From: Prevotella sp. 10(H)
GTDB lineage: Bacteria > Bacteroidota > Bacteroidia > Bacteroidales > Dysgonomonadaceae
Direction of reading: 5' to 3'
Assembly: GCF_000711235.1 (NCBI RefSeq)
Contig: NZ_JOMI01000007.1
Coordinates: 124,001-188,000, forward strand
DNA: 64,000 bases
The position numbers and the translations under genes are program-made. This document shows, piece by piece, positions 8,642 to 17,263 of this stretch. The notes under the pieces are model-generated. The model was not told the origin of the DNA. It did not search any database and saw nothing but the letters and a program-made list of their open reading frames with translations. The first letter of the stretch is position 1, and each line of letters opens with the position of its first letter.

Positions 8642-9507
8642 CAGATACGTTCCAAAACTTTCTTAATTAAATCTTCTATCGATCCTTTGTAATTTGCATT
8701 CGATTCTCCTGCAAGGCGGTTTGCTATGATAGTACATACTGTCATTGCCTTATGTCCCATTAGCCTGCTAAGACCGGCAAGCGGGGCGCTTTCCATTTCG
8801 TAATTTGTGATTGTCTCGCCATCGAATTTGAACGATTCTATTCTGCTGTTCAGATCCGGATTGGCAAGCGGCATACGGACATATCTTCCCTGTGGCCCGT
8901 AAAAACCGATAGCCGAAATAGTAACTCCCTTTATCATATCATGACCGACACGCGACACTAAATCTTCATCTGCTTTTACTACATATGGGGAGCAATGTTG
9001 CGGATTCCATCCGACATGCTTTTTGAATGCTTCTTCAAAATCATTGAGTGTGATATTATTACGGCCATCATAATAATTCAATACACCGTCGAAGCCGATC
9101 GATTTTGCTGCTACAACATATGATCCGATAGGGCAATGAGGCTGTAGTCCGCCTGATGTACCTACCCGCACCATTGTCAGTTGCCGGAAATCTTTCTTTA
9201 CTTCACGGGTTTTGAAGTCGACATTGACAAGAGCATCCAGTTCGGTGATAACTATATCTATGTTGTCGGGGCCGATGCCGTGCGAAAGTGCTGTTATGCG
9301 TTTTCCCTTATAAGTACCTGTAATAGTATGAAACTCGCGGCTATGGATATCGCATTCTATACTATCGAAAAATGAGGCGGTAAGGTTTACCCTTTCCGGA
9401 TCGCCCATCATTATTATCTTATCCGAAAGCTGTTCGGGTTTTATATGCAGATGAAATACACTGCCGTCATCGTTTATTATGAGTTCTGAATCCGGAATTA
9501 TTCGCAT
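8641..9507 (-). CDS. udp: Uridine phosphorylase-type nucleoside phosphorylase
   Basis: This 288-residue cytosolic enzyme cleaves nucleosides with phosphate, giving the free base and (deoxy)ribose 1-phosphate. Family signs are GDPERV near residue 36 (phosphate site), VRVGTSGGLQPHCPIGS near 110 and the YEMESAPLAGL stretch near 235, whose Met and Glu contact the ribose. The Bacteroidales version is usually annotated as uridine phosphorylase, but purine substrates cannot be excluded. It is the first gene of an operon with sanA, the porin and the DUF4269 gene. Confidence 0.88.
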   Translation of the reverse strand: MRIIPDSELIINDDGSVFHLHIKPEQLSDKIIMMGDPERVNLTASFFDSIECDIHSREFHTITGTYKGKRITALSHGIGPDNIDIVITELDALVNVDFKTREVKKDFRQLTMVRVGTSGGLQPHCPIGSYVVAAKSIGFDGVLNYYDGRNNITLNDFEEAFKKHVGWNPQHCSPYVVKADEDLVSRVGHDMIKGVTISAIGFYGPQGRYVRMPLANPDLNSRIESFKFDGETITNYEMESAPLAGLSRLMGHKAMTVCTIIANRLAGESNANYKGSIEDLIKKVLERI

Positions 9508-9526
9508 AGCTTTTTTATTTAAGTTG

Positions 9527-9534
9527 CAAAGATA
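9527..9534 (-). promoter_or_regulatory. -7 promoter box of the udp operon
   Basis: TATCTTTG on the minus strand fits TAnnTTTG and lies 19 nt before the udp start codon. Confidence 0.6.
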
Positions 9535-9592
9535 GAGATTTTTGACCGATTATTTTACTAATGAAAGAATTGATAATGAAATAACCGATTAA

Positions 9593-9622
9593 TTGATTTC
9601 TTAATATTATTGTTTATATTTG
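9593..9622 (+). promoter_or_regulatory. Promoter of the TIM-barrel gene
   Basis: A TTG at 9593-9595 and TATATTTG at 9615-9622 are separated by 19 nt, the spacing of Bacteroidota -33/-7 promoters. The start codon is at 9685. Confidence 0.65.
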
Positions 9623-9684
9623 TCTTGCTAAATATGACCTCTATCATATAAACAGAATCTTATTTTTTTTGATGATAAATAACC

Positions 9685-10524
9685 ATGAAACAGAAAATTA
9701 AATTACTACTTACAATTGTGTGTGCGCACACGCTTCTTTTCTCGGGAAGCTTAAATGCTAAAGAGCCGGAGAAAACATTAAGAGATGACGGGGAACTTTT
9801 CAAAGTTGCTATAGCCGGATTTACCTTTGTCAATTTCAATTTGGATGAAACATTGAAGATGATGCAGGAGGTAGATGTACATTATTTATGTATAAAAGAT
9901 TTCCATTTACCATTAAACAGTAATGATGAACAGATTGCGGCATTCCATGCAAAACTGGCGGCACATGATGTAACCGGATATGCCGTTGGCCCTATTTATA
10001 TGAAGACCAAAGAAGAAGTCGACCGTGCATTCGACTATGCCAAACGGGTAGGAGTAAAGCTTATAGTAGGCGTGCCGAATCATGATATGCTTCCGTATGT
10101 TGACCAGAAAGTAAAGGAATATGATTTTAAGTATGCGATACATTTACACGGGCCCGATATTGAACTGTATCCGAATGCAAAAGATATATATGAGCATGTA
10201 AAAGACCTCGATCCGCGTATCGGTATGTGTCTCGATATCGGTCATGATGCCCGTGACGGACAAGACCCGATTGCCGACTTGAAGAAATATAAAGACCGTG
10301 TATTCGATATTCATATGAAAAATACTACCGCTGCTACAAAAGCGGGAAAGACCGGAGAGATCGGTCGCGGTATTATCGATATTCCTAAGTTTGTAAAGAT
10401 GCTTCGTCAGGTGAAGTATTCAGGGGCATGTAGCTTGGAATATGAACGGAATATGAAAGCTCCTTTAGCCGGTATTGCCGAATCTATCGGCTATTTCAGA
10501 GGCGTAATTGATGCAACGAAATAA
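9685..10524 (+). CDS. Exported sugar phosphate isomerase/epimerase family protein
   Basis: This is a 279-residue protein with a signal peptide (about 1-25, ending LNAKE) and a xylose-isomerase-like TIM barrel. Barrel residues that usually bind a divalent metal are visible: the His in YAIHLHGPD, the Asp and His in LDIGHDARD, the HMKN motif and a late Glu in SLEYE. The family includes isomerases, epimerases and inosose dehydratases; which reaction occurs here cannot be told. Export is common for Bacteroidota members but unusual for the wider family. It stands alone with its own promoter and terminator. Confidence 0.8.
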   Translation: MKQKIKLLLTIVCAHTLLFSGSLNAKEPEKTLRDDGELFKVAIAGFTFVNFNLDETLKMMQEVDVHYLCIKDFHLPLNSNDEQIAAFHAKLAAHDVTGYAVGPIYMKTKEEVDRAFDYAKRVGVKLIVGVPNHDMLPYVDQKVKEYDFKYAIHLHGPDIELYPNAKDIYEHVKDLDPRIGMCLDIGHDARDGQDPIADLKKYKDRVFDIHMKNTTAATKAGKTGEIGRGIIDIPKFVKMLRQVKYSGACSLEYERNMKAPLAGIAESIGYFRGVIDATK

Positions 10525-10545
10525 TAGATATTGTATAAATGATTT

Positions 10546-10580
10546 AACGGATGACATGTTAACGTCATCCGTTTTTATTT
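10546..10580 (+). terminator. Rho-independent terminator
   Basis: A 9- to 10-bp stem (about 10546-10555 with 10564-10573) with an 8-nt loop is followed by a T-rich run. It ends the TIM-barrel gene. Confidence 0.75.
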
Positions 10581-10600
10581 TTCCCGATTAGTAAATTCTT

Positions 10601-10608
10601 TACTTTTG
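10601..10608 (+). promoter_or_regulatory. -7 promoter box of rlmH
   Basis: TACTTTTG fits TAnnTTTG and ends 19 nt before the rlmH start codon. Confidence 0.6.
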
Positions 10609-10627
10609 TACTGTAAAATCATTTCCT

Positions 10628-11101
10628 ATGAAGATTATCCTTTTAGTTATCGGTAAGACCGATGCAGGCTATTTTATCGAGGCCGTAAATGAATATCAGA
10701 AACGTCTCGAACATTATATACCTTTTGAAATGCAGATTATTCCGGATATTAAAAATACGAAGAACCTAACTCCGGATCAGCAGAAGGAAAAGGAAGGAGA
10801 ACTTATACTGAAAAATCTGCAGTCGGGCGATTATCTGGTGTTGCTGGATGATAAAGGAAAAGAATATACTTCTGTTCAGTTTGCATCTTATATTGAAAAG
10901 AAGACGCATACGGTAGCTAAGCGTCTTGTATTCCTTGTTGGTGGCCCTTATGGATTCTCTCCGGCAATATATGATAAGGCAAATGAAAAGCTAACATTAT
11001 CGCGTATGACTTTCTCTCATCAAATGGTGAGGCTCATATTTGTCGAACAGCTGTACAGGGCGATGACGATATTAAATAATGAGCCTTATCATCACGAATA
11101 A
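10628..11101 (+). CDS. rlmH: 23S rRNA (pseudouridine1915-N3)-methyltransferase RlmH
   Basis: RlmH is a small SPOUT-class enzyme that methylates pseudouridine 1915 in helix 69 of 23S rRNA. The 157-residue length is standard. The SAM-binding knot is visible at FLVGGPYGFS (about 100-110), and the C-terminal SRMTFSHQMVRLIFVEQLYRA with final YHHE is the family's strongest signature. It has its own promoter and is closed by a strong bidirectional terminator shared with fabG. Confidence 0.97.
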   Translation: MKIILLVIGKTDAGYFIEAVNEYQKRLEHYIPFEMQIIPDIKNTKNLTPDQQKEKEGELILKNLQSGDYLVLLDDKGKEYTSVQFASYIEKKTHTVAKRLVFLVGGPYGFSPAIYDKANEKLTLSRMTFSHQMVRLIFVEQLYRAMTILNNEPYHHE

Positions 11102-11102
11102 A

Positions 11103-11140
11103 AAAAAACGGTTTTAGTCCATCAACTAAAACCGTTTTTT
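11103..11140. terminator. Bidirectional terminator between rlmH and fabG
   Basis: A perfect 16-bp stem (11103-11118 with 11125-11140) with loop CCATCA has A and T runs at its ends, so it can serve both converging genes. Confidence 0.9.
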
Positions 11141-11156
11141 ATATAAGTAAATTATA

Positions 11157-11903
11157 TTACATATTCATTCCGCCACAAACAGGAATTGCTTGACCCGATA
11201 CGTAAGAAGAAAGATCAGAACCTAAGAATACTGCTACATTAGCAACGTCTTCCGGTGTACCTCCACGACGCAAAGGTATTTGTTCTGCCCATTTTTTCTT
11301 TACTTCTTCTGATAATACTCCGGTCATTTCAGTGATGATGAAGCCGGGACAGATGCAATTTGCACGTATGCCTCTCGAACCAACTTCTTTAGCGATAGAT
11401 TTGGCAAGGCCGATCATACCTGCTTTCGATGCTGAGTAGTTTGTTTGGCCTGCATTACCGGAAAGGCCTACAACCGAACTCATATTGATGATGCTTCCGC
11501 TTTTCTGTTTCATCATGATAGGTGTAATAGCATGGATAAAGTTGAAAGCAGATTTTAGGTTGATATTGATTACCATATCCCATTGTTGCTCAGACATGCG
11601 AACCATAAGCCCATCGCGTGTGATACCAGCATTGTTAATAAGGATATCGATTTGTCCGAAGTCATTCATTATTTCTTCCACCACTTTGTGGGTTTCGTCG
11701 AAGTCTGCTGCATTCGATGCATATCCTTTTGCTTTTACGCCGAATTTGGCTATTTCTGCTTCCGTAGCTTTTGCATTCTCATCTATTGCCAAATCGGTGA
11801 ATGCGATGTTCGCGCCTTGTTCTGCATATTTTAGGGCAATGGCTTTACCAATACCACGAGCTGCACCTGTAATGACAGCGGTTTTACCTTCTAGTAATTT
11901 CAT
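11157..11903 (-). CDS. fabG: 3-oxoacyl-ACP reductase FabG
   Basis: FabG reduces 3-oxoacyl-ACP with NADPH in each round of fatty-acid synthesis. This 248-residue short-chain dehydrogenase has TGAARGIG (12-19) for the cofactor, NNAG near residue 90, and a catalytic Ser-Tyr-Lys triad in NMSSVVG and YSASKAG. The C-terminal GQAIPVCGGMNM is typical of FabG. A TetR-type regulator gene lies 38 nt upstream on the same strand, so fabG is probably under its control. The family is broad, but the sequence matches the FabG subgroup well. Confidence 0.92.
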   Translation of the reverse strand: MKLLEGKTAVITGAARGIGKAIALKYAEQGANIAFTDLAIDENAKATEAEIAKFGVKAKGYASNAADFDETHKVVEEIMNDFGQIDILINNAGITRDGLMVRMSEQQWDMVININLKSAFNFIHAITPIMMKQKSGSIINMSSVVGLSGNAGQTNYSASKAGMIGLAKSIAKEVGSRGIRANCICPGFIITEMTGVLSEEVKKKWAEQIPLRRGGTPEDVANVAVFLGSDLSSYVSGQAIPVCGGMNM

Positions 11904-11941
11904 AATTCAAAATATAAATTAATATATGATTTAGTTAATTC

Positions 11942-12532
11942 TTATTTCTTCTTCTTGATTCCTTCGAATATCAGATAGGCTATATTCTCGCGTTGCGATT
12001 CTGTTTTGAGGCTTTCGGCTCTTATCTGCCCGCGTATGTACGGTACTTCGAGCCCTTTTAACGCATGATGCAGGATTTCAGCGGTGGCAGCTGTATCCGG
12101 CATTTCGAAGGTTCCTTCTTCTACTCCTTTTGTTAGAATATCTTTCAATACCTGAATTTCTTTCACATCATACCATTTCCGCACGTTTTGTACACGCCAT
12201 ATATCCCGGAAAAAGTCGGCCTTAAGCGTACCGTTACGGGCTACAACATTTTTTATAGCATCGAAACGGGTGTAAAAGAATAGCAGAAGCTTTTCGTCGG
12301 CAGGGAGTTTTTTGCTTGCCACCGATTGCAAGGCGTGGTACATCTGGTCGAGTTCGTTTTCCAATACAGCCTGATATACTTCATTTTTGTTATTGAAGTA
12401 TGTATATAGTGTCCGACGCCCCTTGTGGGAAGCGACAGCAATATCGTTCATGGTAGTATTTTCTACTCCCAGTTTAGCAAAAAGCTGACGGGCAACGTCG
12501 ATCAGGATATTTCGGGTCTTGTTTATGGCCAT
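11942..12532 (-). CDS. TetR/AcrR family regulator
   Basis: This 196-residue protein has an N-terminal helix-turn-helix (about 7-55) with the TetR pattern: DVARQLFAKLGVENTTMNDIA, then GRRTLYTYFNNKNEVYQAV. The C-terminal part is helical and would bind a ligand and dimerise. It precedes fabG in one transcription unit, which suggests control of lipid synthesis. A palindrome just upstream of its start is a likely operator, so it probably represses itself and fabG. The ligand is unknown; an acyl-CoA or acyl-ACP is a guess from context. Confidence 0.88.
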   Translation of the reverse strand: MAINKTRNILIDVARQLFAKLGVENTTMNDIAVASHKGRRTLYTYFNNKNEVYQAVLENELDQMYHALQSVASKKLPADEKLLLFFYTRFDAIKNVVARNGTLKADFFRDIWRVQNVRKWYDVKEIQVLKDILTKGVEEGTFEMPDTAATAEILHHALKGLEVPYIRGQIRAESLKTESQRENIAYLIFEGIKKKK

Positions 12533-12541
12533 ATATCAAAA

Positions 12542-12568
12542 TTGCACACAAGTATTCCAAGTGTGCAA
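12542..12568. promoter_or_regulatory. Palindromic operator candidate for the TetR regulator
   Basis: Perfect 8-bp arms TTGCACAC (12542-12549) and GTGTGCAA (12561-12568) are separated by 11 nt. The site lies between the -7 box and the TetR start codon at 12532, a position suited to autorepression. A second box-like match (TAAATTTG, 12566-12573 on the minus strand) overlaps its outer arm. Confidence 0.6.
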
Positions 12569-12576
12569 ATTTAGTA

Positions 12577-12584
12577 CAAAAATA
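12577..12584 (-). promoter_or_regulatory. -7 promoter box of the TetR-fabG unit
   Basis: TATTTTTG on the minus strand fits TAnnTTTG and is adjacent to the palindromic operator candidate. Confidence 0.5.
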
Positions 12585-12697
12585 TTGAATACGTATGATT
12601 TTGTACGTTTTTATAAGTTCTGTTAAAAAAGGTGAGGGGATTTATCCGAATATATGCTTATTCTATAATTAATTATATGGGGATGGAATTATGCCTA

Positions 12698-12892
12698 TTA
12701 GGCCAGTAACCAGATCAGCAACGCTATGGTAAAGGAAAACAGAGACGATATAAACATATACCCCCCTATATTGTCGTCTTTTTTCGATTGGGTATTATTC
12801 TTGCGTTTTATCATTCCCGATCTGAACCACAGAACAATACTTGAGATAAAAAGTATAGAACCTATTATGATAAATATTGTATAGAATATCAT
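12698..12892 (-). CDS. Small two-helix membrane protein
   Basis: I do not recognise this 64-residue frame. It encodes two strongly hydrophobic segments (about 2-24 and 46-63) with a basic, polar linker (RSGMIKRKNN...SKKDDN) between them. This hydrophobic-basic-hydrophobic pattern is unlikely in a chance frame. It lies in the 570-nt gap between the TetR gene and pyrG, with no clear promoter box. It could be a real small inner-membrane protein. Confidence 0.45.
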   Translation of the reverse strand: MIFYTIFIIIGSILFISSIVLWFRSGMIKRKNNTQSKKDDNIGGYMFISSLFSFTIALLIWLLA

Positions 12893-13053
12893 AGCACTTT
12901 CTTATTGTTATTATATTAACATTTTATAATCACGATTGTTTGATGGGCGATCTTTATAAAATAGCTGACCGACGATAACTTCCTGTTAATAATTATTTTG
13001 ATTTGAAGTTATTACAGACATAGATTTTCGCACCGAGTATCGGAATATTTTTG

Positions 13054-13061
13054 TACTTTTG
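13054..13061 (+). promoter_or_regulatory. -7 promoter box of pyrG-yidC
   Basis: TACTTTTG fits TAnnTTTG. It overlaps the first possible GTG of the pyrG frame (13061), so translation must start downstream, at the GTG at 13103. Confidence 0.65.
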
Positions 13062-13102
13062 TGCTTTCTTTTCACAGTGTAAAAAATATAAAACGAAAAG
13101 TC

Positions 13103-14713
13103 GTGGCTAATACGAAGTATATATTTGTAACAGGAGGGGTTATATCTTCCCTAGGAAAAGGTATTATTGCATCATCATTAGGTAAACTGCTACAGGCAAG
13201 GGGATATAAAGTAACAATTCAAAAACTGGATCCCTATATTAATATCGACCCCGGAACTTTAAATCCATACGAGCACGGAGAATGTTATGTAACTGTCGAC
13301 GGACATGAAGCCGATCTAGACCTCGGTCACTATGAACGTTTTCTAAACCAGCCTACCCATAAGGATAATAATATCACTACCGGACGTATTTATCAGAACG
13401 TAATTAATAAAGAACGTAAAGGTGACTATCTGGGAAAAACAGTTCAGATCGTACCACATATAACAGATGAAATAAAGCGCAACATTAAGATGTTGGGTAC
13501 AAAATACGATTACGATTTTGTAATCACGGAAATCGGAGGTACAGTGGGTGATATAGAGTCGCTGCCGTTTATCGAAAGTGTACGTCAGTTGCGTTGGGAA
13601 TTCGGTAAGAATTGCCTGTGTGTGCATCTTACATATGTACCTTACATTGCAGCAGCTAAAGAAGTAAAAACCAAGCCTACACAGCATTCTGTTAAGCAAT
13701 TGCAGTCGGAAGGGGTTCAGCCTGATATGCTTGTACTGCGTACCGAACATCCGCTGAATAAAGATATCCTTAAGAAAGTAGCCTTATTCTGTAATGTGGA
13801 AGTAGATGCTGTCGTACAATCTGTGGATGTGTCTACTATATACGAAGTTCCGTTGAAGATGCAGGATCAGAATATGGACGAGATCGTACTTCGCAAACTG
13901 GGGATGCCGATCGGTGAGAAACCGGCAATGCAGCCATGGCGCGATTTCCTTGATAAGAAAAAGCATGCTAAAGAGACAGTCCGTATAGCTTTAGTCGGAA
14001 AATATGTAGAACTGCCCGATGCTTACAAATCCATTAACGAATCGTTGATGCAGGCTGCAATATATAACGGACGCAAGCTCGATCTGCAGTTTGTTCTCTC
14101 TGACAAATTGACCGAAGAGAATGTGGAAAAAATATTATCGTCGATGGATGGCATAGTTGTTGCTCCGGGATTTGGACAACGTGGTATCGAAGGGAAAATT
14201 CAGGCCCTGAAATATGCGCGAGAGCACGATGTGCCTACATTCGGTATCTGCCTAGGTATGCAGTGTATGGTTATCGAATATGCACGTAATATACTCGGAT
14301 TAGAGGATGCAAATTCAACGGAAATGAATCCTCATACTCCGTTCAAAGTTATCGACCTGATGGAAGAGCAGAAGAACATTACCAATATGGGTGGTACAAT
14401 GCGCCTTGGAGCATATAAGTGCGAACTGGAGAAAGGATCGCTGGCATATAAAATTTATGGAAAGAAACTGATACAGGAACGTCACCGTCATCGTTTCGAA
14501 TTTAACGGCGACTACAGGGAAGACTTCGAAAAGAACGGTATGAAATGTACCGGAATAAATCCTGATATGGGATTAGTGGAAGTTGTGGAAGTGCCTGAAA
14601 AGAAATGGTTTATCGGAGTACAGTTTCATCCTGAATATAACAGTACGGTTATATCTCCGAATCCGTTGTTTATCAGCTTTGTAAAAGCGATTATAGATAA
14701 TAAGAAGAAATAA
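13103..14713 (+). CDS. pyrG: CTP synthase
   Basis: PyrG makes CTP from UTP, ATP and glutamine. From the GTG at 13103 the product has 536 residues, as expected. I chose this start because the reading VANTKYIFVTGG aligns with the usual N-terminus, and because the only promoter box overlaps the upstream in-frame GTG at 13061. The synthetase domain shows the P-loop-like GVISSLGKG; the glutaminase domain has the nucleophile Cys in GICLGMQC and the His-Glu pair in QFHPEYN. yidC follows after 41 nt and is probably in the same transcript. Confidence 0.97.
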   Translation: MANTKYIFVTGGVISSLGKGIIASSLGKLLQARGYKVTIQKLDPYINIDPGTLNPYEHGECYVTVDGHEADLDLGHYERFLNQPTHKDNNITTGRIYQNVINKERKGDYLGKTVQIVPHITDEIKRNIKMLGTKYDYDFVITEIGGTVGDIESLPFIESVRQLRWEFGKNCLCVHLTYVPYIAAAKEVKTKPTQHSVKQLQSEGVQPDMLVLRTEHPLNKDILKKVALFCNVEVDAVVQSVDVSTIYEVPLKMQDQNMDEIVLRKLGMPIGEKPAMQPWRDFLDKKKHAKETVRIALVGKYVELPDAYKSINESLMQAAIYNGRKLDLQFVLSDKLTEENVEKILSSMDGIVVAPGFGQRGIEGKIQALKYAREHDVPTFGICLGMQCMVIEYARNILGLEDANSTEMNPHTPFKVIDLMEEQKNITNMGGTMRLGAYKCELEKGSLAYKIYGKKLIQERHRHRFEFNGDYREDFEKNGMKCTGINPDMGLVEVVEVPEKKWFIGVQFHPEYNSTVISPNPLFISFVKAIIDNKKK

Positions 14714-14754
14714 AGAAAGGGAAAGACCTCAATACTAAATTTATATTACTATTA

Positions 14755-16695
14755 ATGGATAAGAATACGATTATCGGGTTTGTACTCATTGCGGCGGTAG
14801 TTATCGGATTTACGCTTCTCAACAGACCTTCGGCGGAAGAGCAGGCCAGACAGAAAGAGCAATTTACTCGTGATTCGATCGAATATGCGCAGGCACGCGA
14901 AAAAGAAAAGGATTTGGCGAACCTGAAAGATACAGCAAAAGAAGCCAAGCCGGAAAATATTGTAGATAATTTCTTTACTGCGCCGGTTCAGGAAAAGGAT
15001 TCTTTAAATCTGGGAGGGGATTCTCTTCAATCCGCATCACAACAGACCGAGCAGCTTATAACCCTTGAGAATAGTAAAGTAAAGATAGTCTTTTCTACTA
15101 AAGGCGGAAAGATGGTCAGTGCCCAGTTGAAAGAGTATTCGCGCTACAACGGGGATTCTTTATATCTCTTTAATAACGACGCGAACTTCTCTCTTCAACT
15201 TACCAACAAACAAAACAAGGTTCTGCATACAAACGAACTGATGTTTACTCCAATAAAGACAGATGGGGATAATTCGCTTATTATGCGCTTCTCTTATTCT
15301 GACAACCAGCACATCGATTTCTTATACAAACTGGCGGATGACGATTATATGATGAAATATGATATCACCCTTGTCGGCCTGCAGCCTATGCTGGACAGAA
15401 ACAAGGCGGATATTATAGAGTTGCATTGGGGACAGAAAATGCGCAGGCAGGAGAAAAGTGTTAAAAATGAGCAGCGCTACTCACATATATATTACAAATA
15501 TGTTGGCGGTGATGTCAATGAATTGAGCAGTGACAAGAATGAACAACTTGAAGTGAAAGAACCTGCTAAATGGATTGCATTCAAAAACCAGTTCTTTGCA
15601 CCCATTTTGATTGCCGATGATAAGATAGAAACAGCCCTGCTTGATTCTAAAGTTTTAGTTACGGACGAATCCAGCGAATATCTAAAAGTTTGTGAGGCTG
15701 CTATTTATGCTCCGGCTCAACTGGATATGAATACAGGAACGGTAAGTGCCGGATTTACTTACTATCTGGGACCTATGTCGTATTCTTTACTTAAGAAATA
15801 TGACAGTCATATCGATGATGCAAACAAACAACTGGATCTCGATAAACTCGTTCCGCTGGGATGGACATTATTCCGCTGGGTGAATCAGTATTTCGTTATT
15901 CCTATCTTCAACTTATTGAGGAGTACAGGGATATCTATGGGTATTGTTATCCTGCTATTGACAATCATCGTGAAGTTGGTTATATCTCCATTGACATTCA
16001 AATCGTTTATGTCATCTGCTAAAATGCGGGTACTGCGTCCTCAGGTAGAAGAATTGAGTGCCAAGTATCCGAAGCAGGAGCAAGCAATGGAAAAACAGCA
16101 GGCTACCATGGCTCTGTATAATAAAGCGGGAGTGAATCCGATGAGCGGGTGTATACCGTTGCTTCTACAGATGCCGATACTAATAGCTTTATTCCAGTTT
16201 TTCCCAAATGCAATAGAGTTGCGCCAGCAAAGTTTCCTTTGGGCAAGCGATTTGTCTACTTATGACGCTGTCATCGAGTGGGGGACACATATTCCTCTAA
16301 TCGGTACTCATCTCAGTTTGTTCTGTATACTGATGACTGTAACCAATATCATTTACACGAAGTTTAATATGGAAATGACAAATACCGGACAGCAACAGAT
16401 GCCGGGTATGAAATGGATGATGTATCTGATGCCATTGATTTTCCTTTTCATGTTGAATGATTATCCGTCGGGTCTTACATATTACTACTTCCTCTCGTTG
16501 TTGATAACCATATTACTAACTATCGGTTTCCGTTATATGATCGATGAAGAGAAAGTACTGGCTAAGCTTGAAGCGAACAAGGCCAAGCCTAAAAAGAAAT
16601 CAGGATTTATGGCACGCCTGGAAGAAGCCCAGCGCATACAGCAGCAACAACTGAGAGAAAAAAATAAGACGAACAGTACAAAGAGAAAACGATAA
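14755..16695 (+). CDS. yidC: Membrane protein insertase YidC
   Basis: YidC inserts and folds inner-membrane proteins, alone or with Sec. The 646-residue protein has an N-terminal membrane anchor (about 5-22), a long periplasmic beta domain (about 95-355), then the conserved core of five membrane segments (about 370-605). Core motifs include VKLVISPLTFKSF and the Pro/Gly-containing GCIPLLLQMPILIALFQFF. The tail is lysine and glutamine rich, which may help bind ribosomes. It follows pyrG and is closed by a strong hairpin terminator. Confidence 0.96.
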   Translation: MDKNTIIGFVLIAAVVIGFTLLNRPSAEEQARQKEQFTRDSIEYAQAREKEKDLANLKDTAKEAKPENIVDNFFTAPVQEKDSLNLGGDSLQSASQQTEQLITLENSKVKIVFSTKGGKMVSAQLKEYSRYNGDSLYLFNNDANFSLQLTNKQNKVLHTNELMFTPIKTDGDNSLIMRFSYSDNQHIDFLYKLADDDYMMKYDITLVGLQPMLDRNKADIIELHWGQKMRRQEKSVKNEQRYSHIYYKYVGGDVNELSSDKNEQLEVKEPAKWIAFKNQFFAPILIADDKIETALLDSKVLVTDESSEYLKVCEAAIYAPAQLDMNTGTVSAGFTYYLGPMSYSLLKKYDSHIDDANKQLDLDKLVPLGWTLFRWVNQYFVIPIFNLLRSTGISMGIVILLLTIIVKLVISPLTFKSFMSSAKMRVLRPQVEELSAKYPKQEQAMEKQQATMALYNKAGVNPMSGCIPLLLQMPILIALFQFFPNAIELRQQSFLWASDLSTYDAVIEWGTHIPLIGTHLSLFCILMTVTNIIYTKFNMEMTNTGQQQMPGMKWMMYLMPLIFLFMLNDYPSGLTYYYFLSLLITILLTIGFRYMIDEEKVLAKLEANKAKPKKKSGFMARLEEAQRIQQQQLREKNKTNSTKRKR

Positions 16696-16715
16696 TTAGT
16701 GTCTAAAAATAATCA

Positions 16716-16745
16716 AACCGGCTATCCTGATTGGGTAGCCGGTTT
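16716..16745 (+). terminator. Terminator of pyrG-yidC
   Basis: A 13-bp stem (16716-16728 with 16733-16745, one G-T pair) precedes a T-rich run. Confidence 0.75.
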
Positions 16746-16763
16746 CTTTATTTATAATAACCT

Positions 16764-17204
16764 TTATCTTTGTGTTAAGAGAATATCTGTATTTTTTACT
16801 ACCTTTTTCTCCATTGACAAGTACTTTCCGCTTTCATCATAAACATAAGCAATATATTGTGAATTCTTTTCCCAGCGACTTTTCGATTCGTTCCATTTTG
16901 TATAAACAATATAATCCACATTTCCTGATTCGTTATAGCCGAACTCTGACTTAGCCACGCTTACCCAACCTGTTTTGCTATTCCAGCTATCAACTGTCTT
17001 TGAGAGCATTTTTCCGTTGTTGTCGTATATGTAAAAATTTCTTTTATACGGTTCGCCTGTTTCGCTGTTCATCTCTATGTGCTCTTTTTCTACAGTTGTG
17101 CCGTTACTGATTGAATTTGTCAAGACATCTTTATCGTTTTGTGCGCTCAAACTCATTACTGATAACAATACTGCGAATAGTGAAGTTAATATAGTTGCTT
17201 TCAT
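16764..17204 (-). CDS. DUF3836-like secreted protein, copy 1
   Basis: This 146-residue protein has a signal peptide (about 1-21, ending LSAQ). It contains short repeats of the type FYIYDNNGKMLSKT / FGYNESGNVDY / AYVYDESGKYLS, that is tyrosine-rich beta turns like those in DUF3836 proteins and RHS-type repeats. Such genes are common in Bacteroidales; their function is unknown. A paralogue of identical length lies 59 nt upstream, and the two share their signal peptide and the start-codon leader, so they arose by tandem duplication. Confidence 0.65.
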   Translation of the reverse strand: MKATILTSLFAVLLSVMSLSAQNDKDVLTNSISNGTTVEKEHIEMNSETGEPYKRNFYIYDNNGKMLSKTVDSWNSKTGWVSVAKSEFGYNESGNVDYIVYTKWNESKSRWEKNSQYIAYVYDESGKYLSMEKKVVKNTDILLTQR

Positions 17205-17263
17205 AATTGTATATTTTAATTGTTTATTTTGATTATTATTTCTTATTGTATTCTGGATGCTGA

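Noticed and set aside
13061-13102. Extra 14 codons at the start of pyrG from a GTG at 13061
   Set aside because: The only promoter box (TACTTTTG) overlaps this GTG, so it would not be transcribed as a start; the family N-terminus fits GTG 13103.
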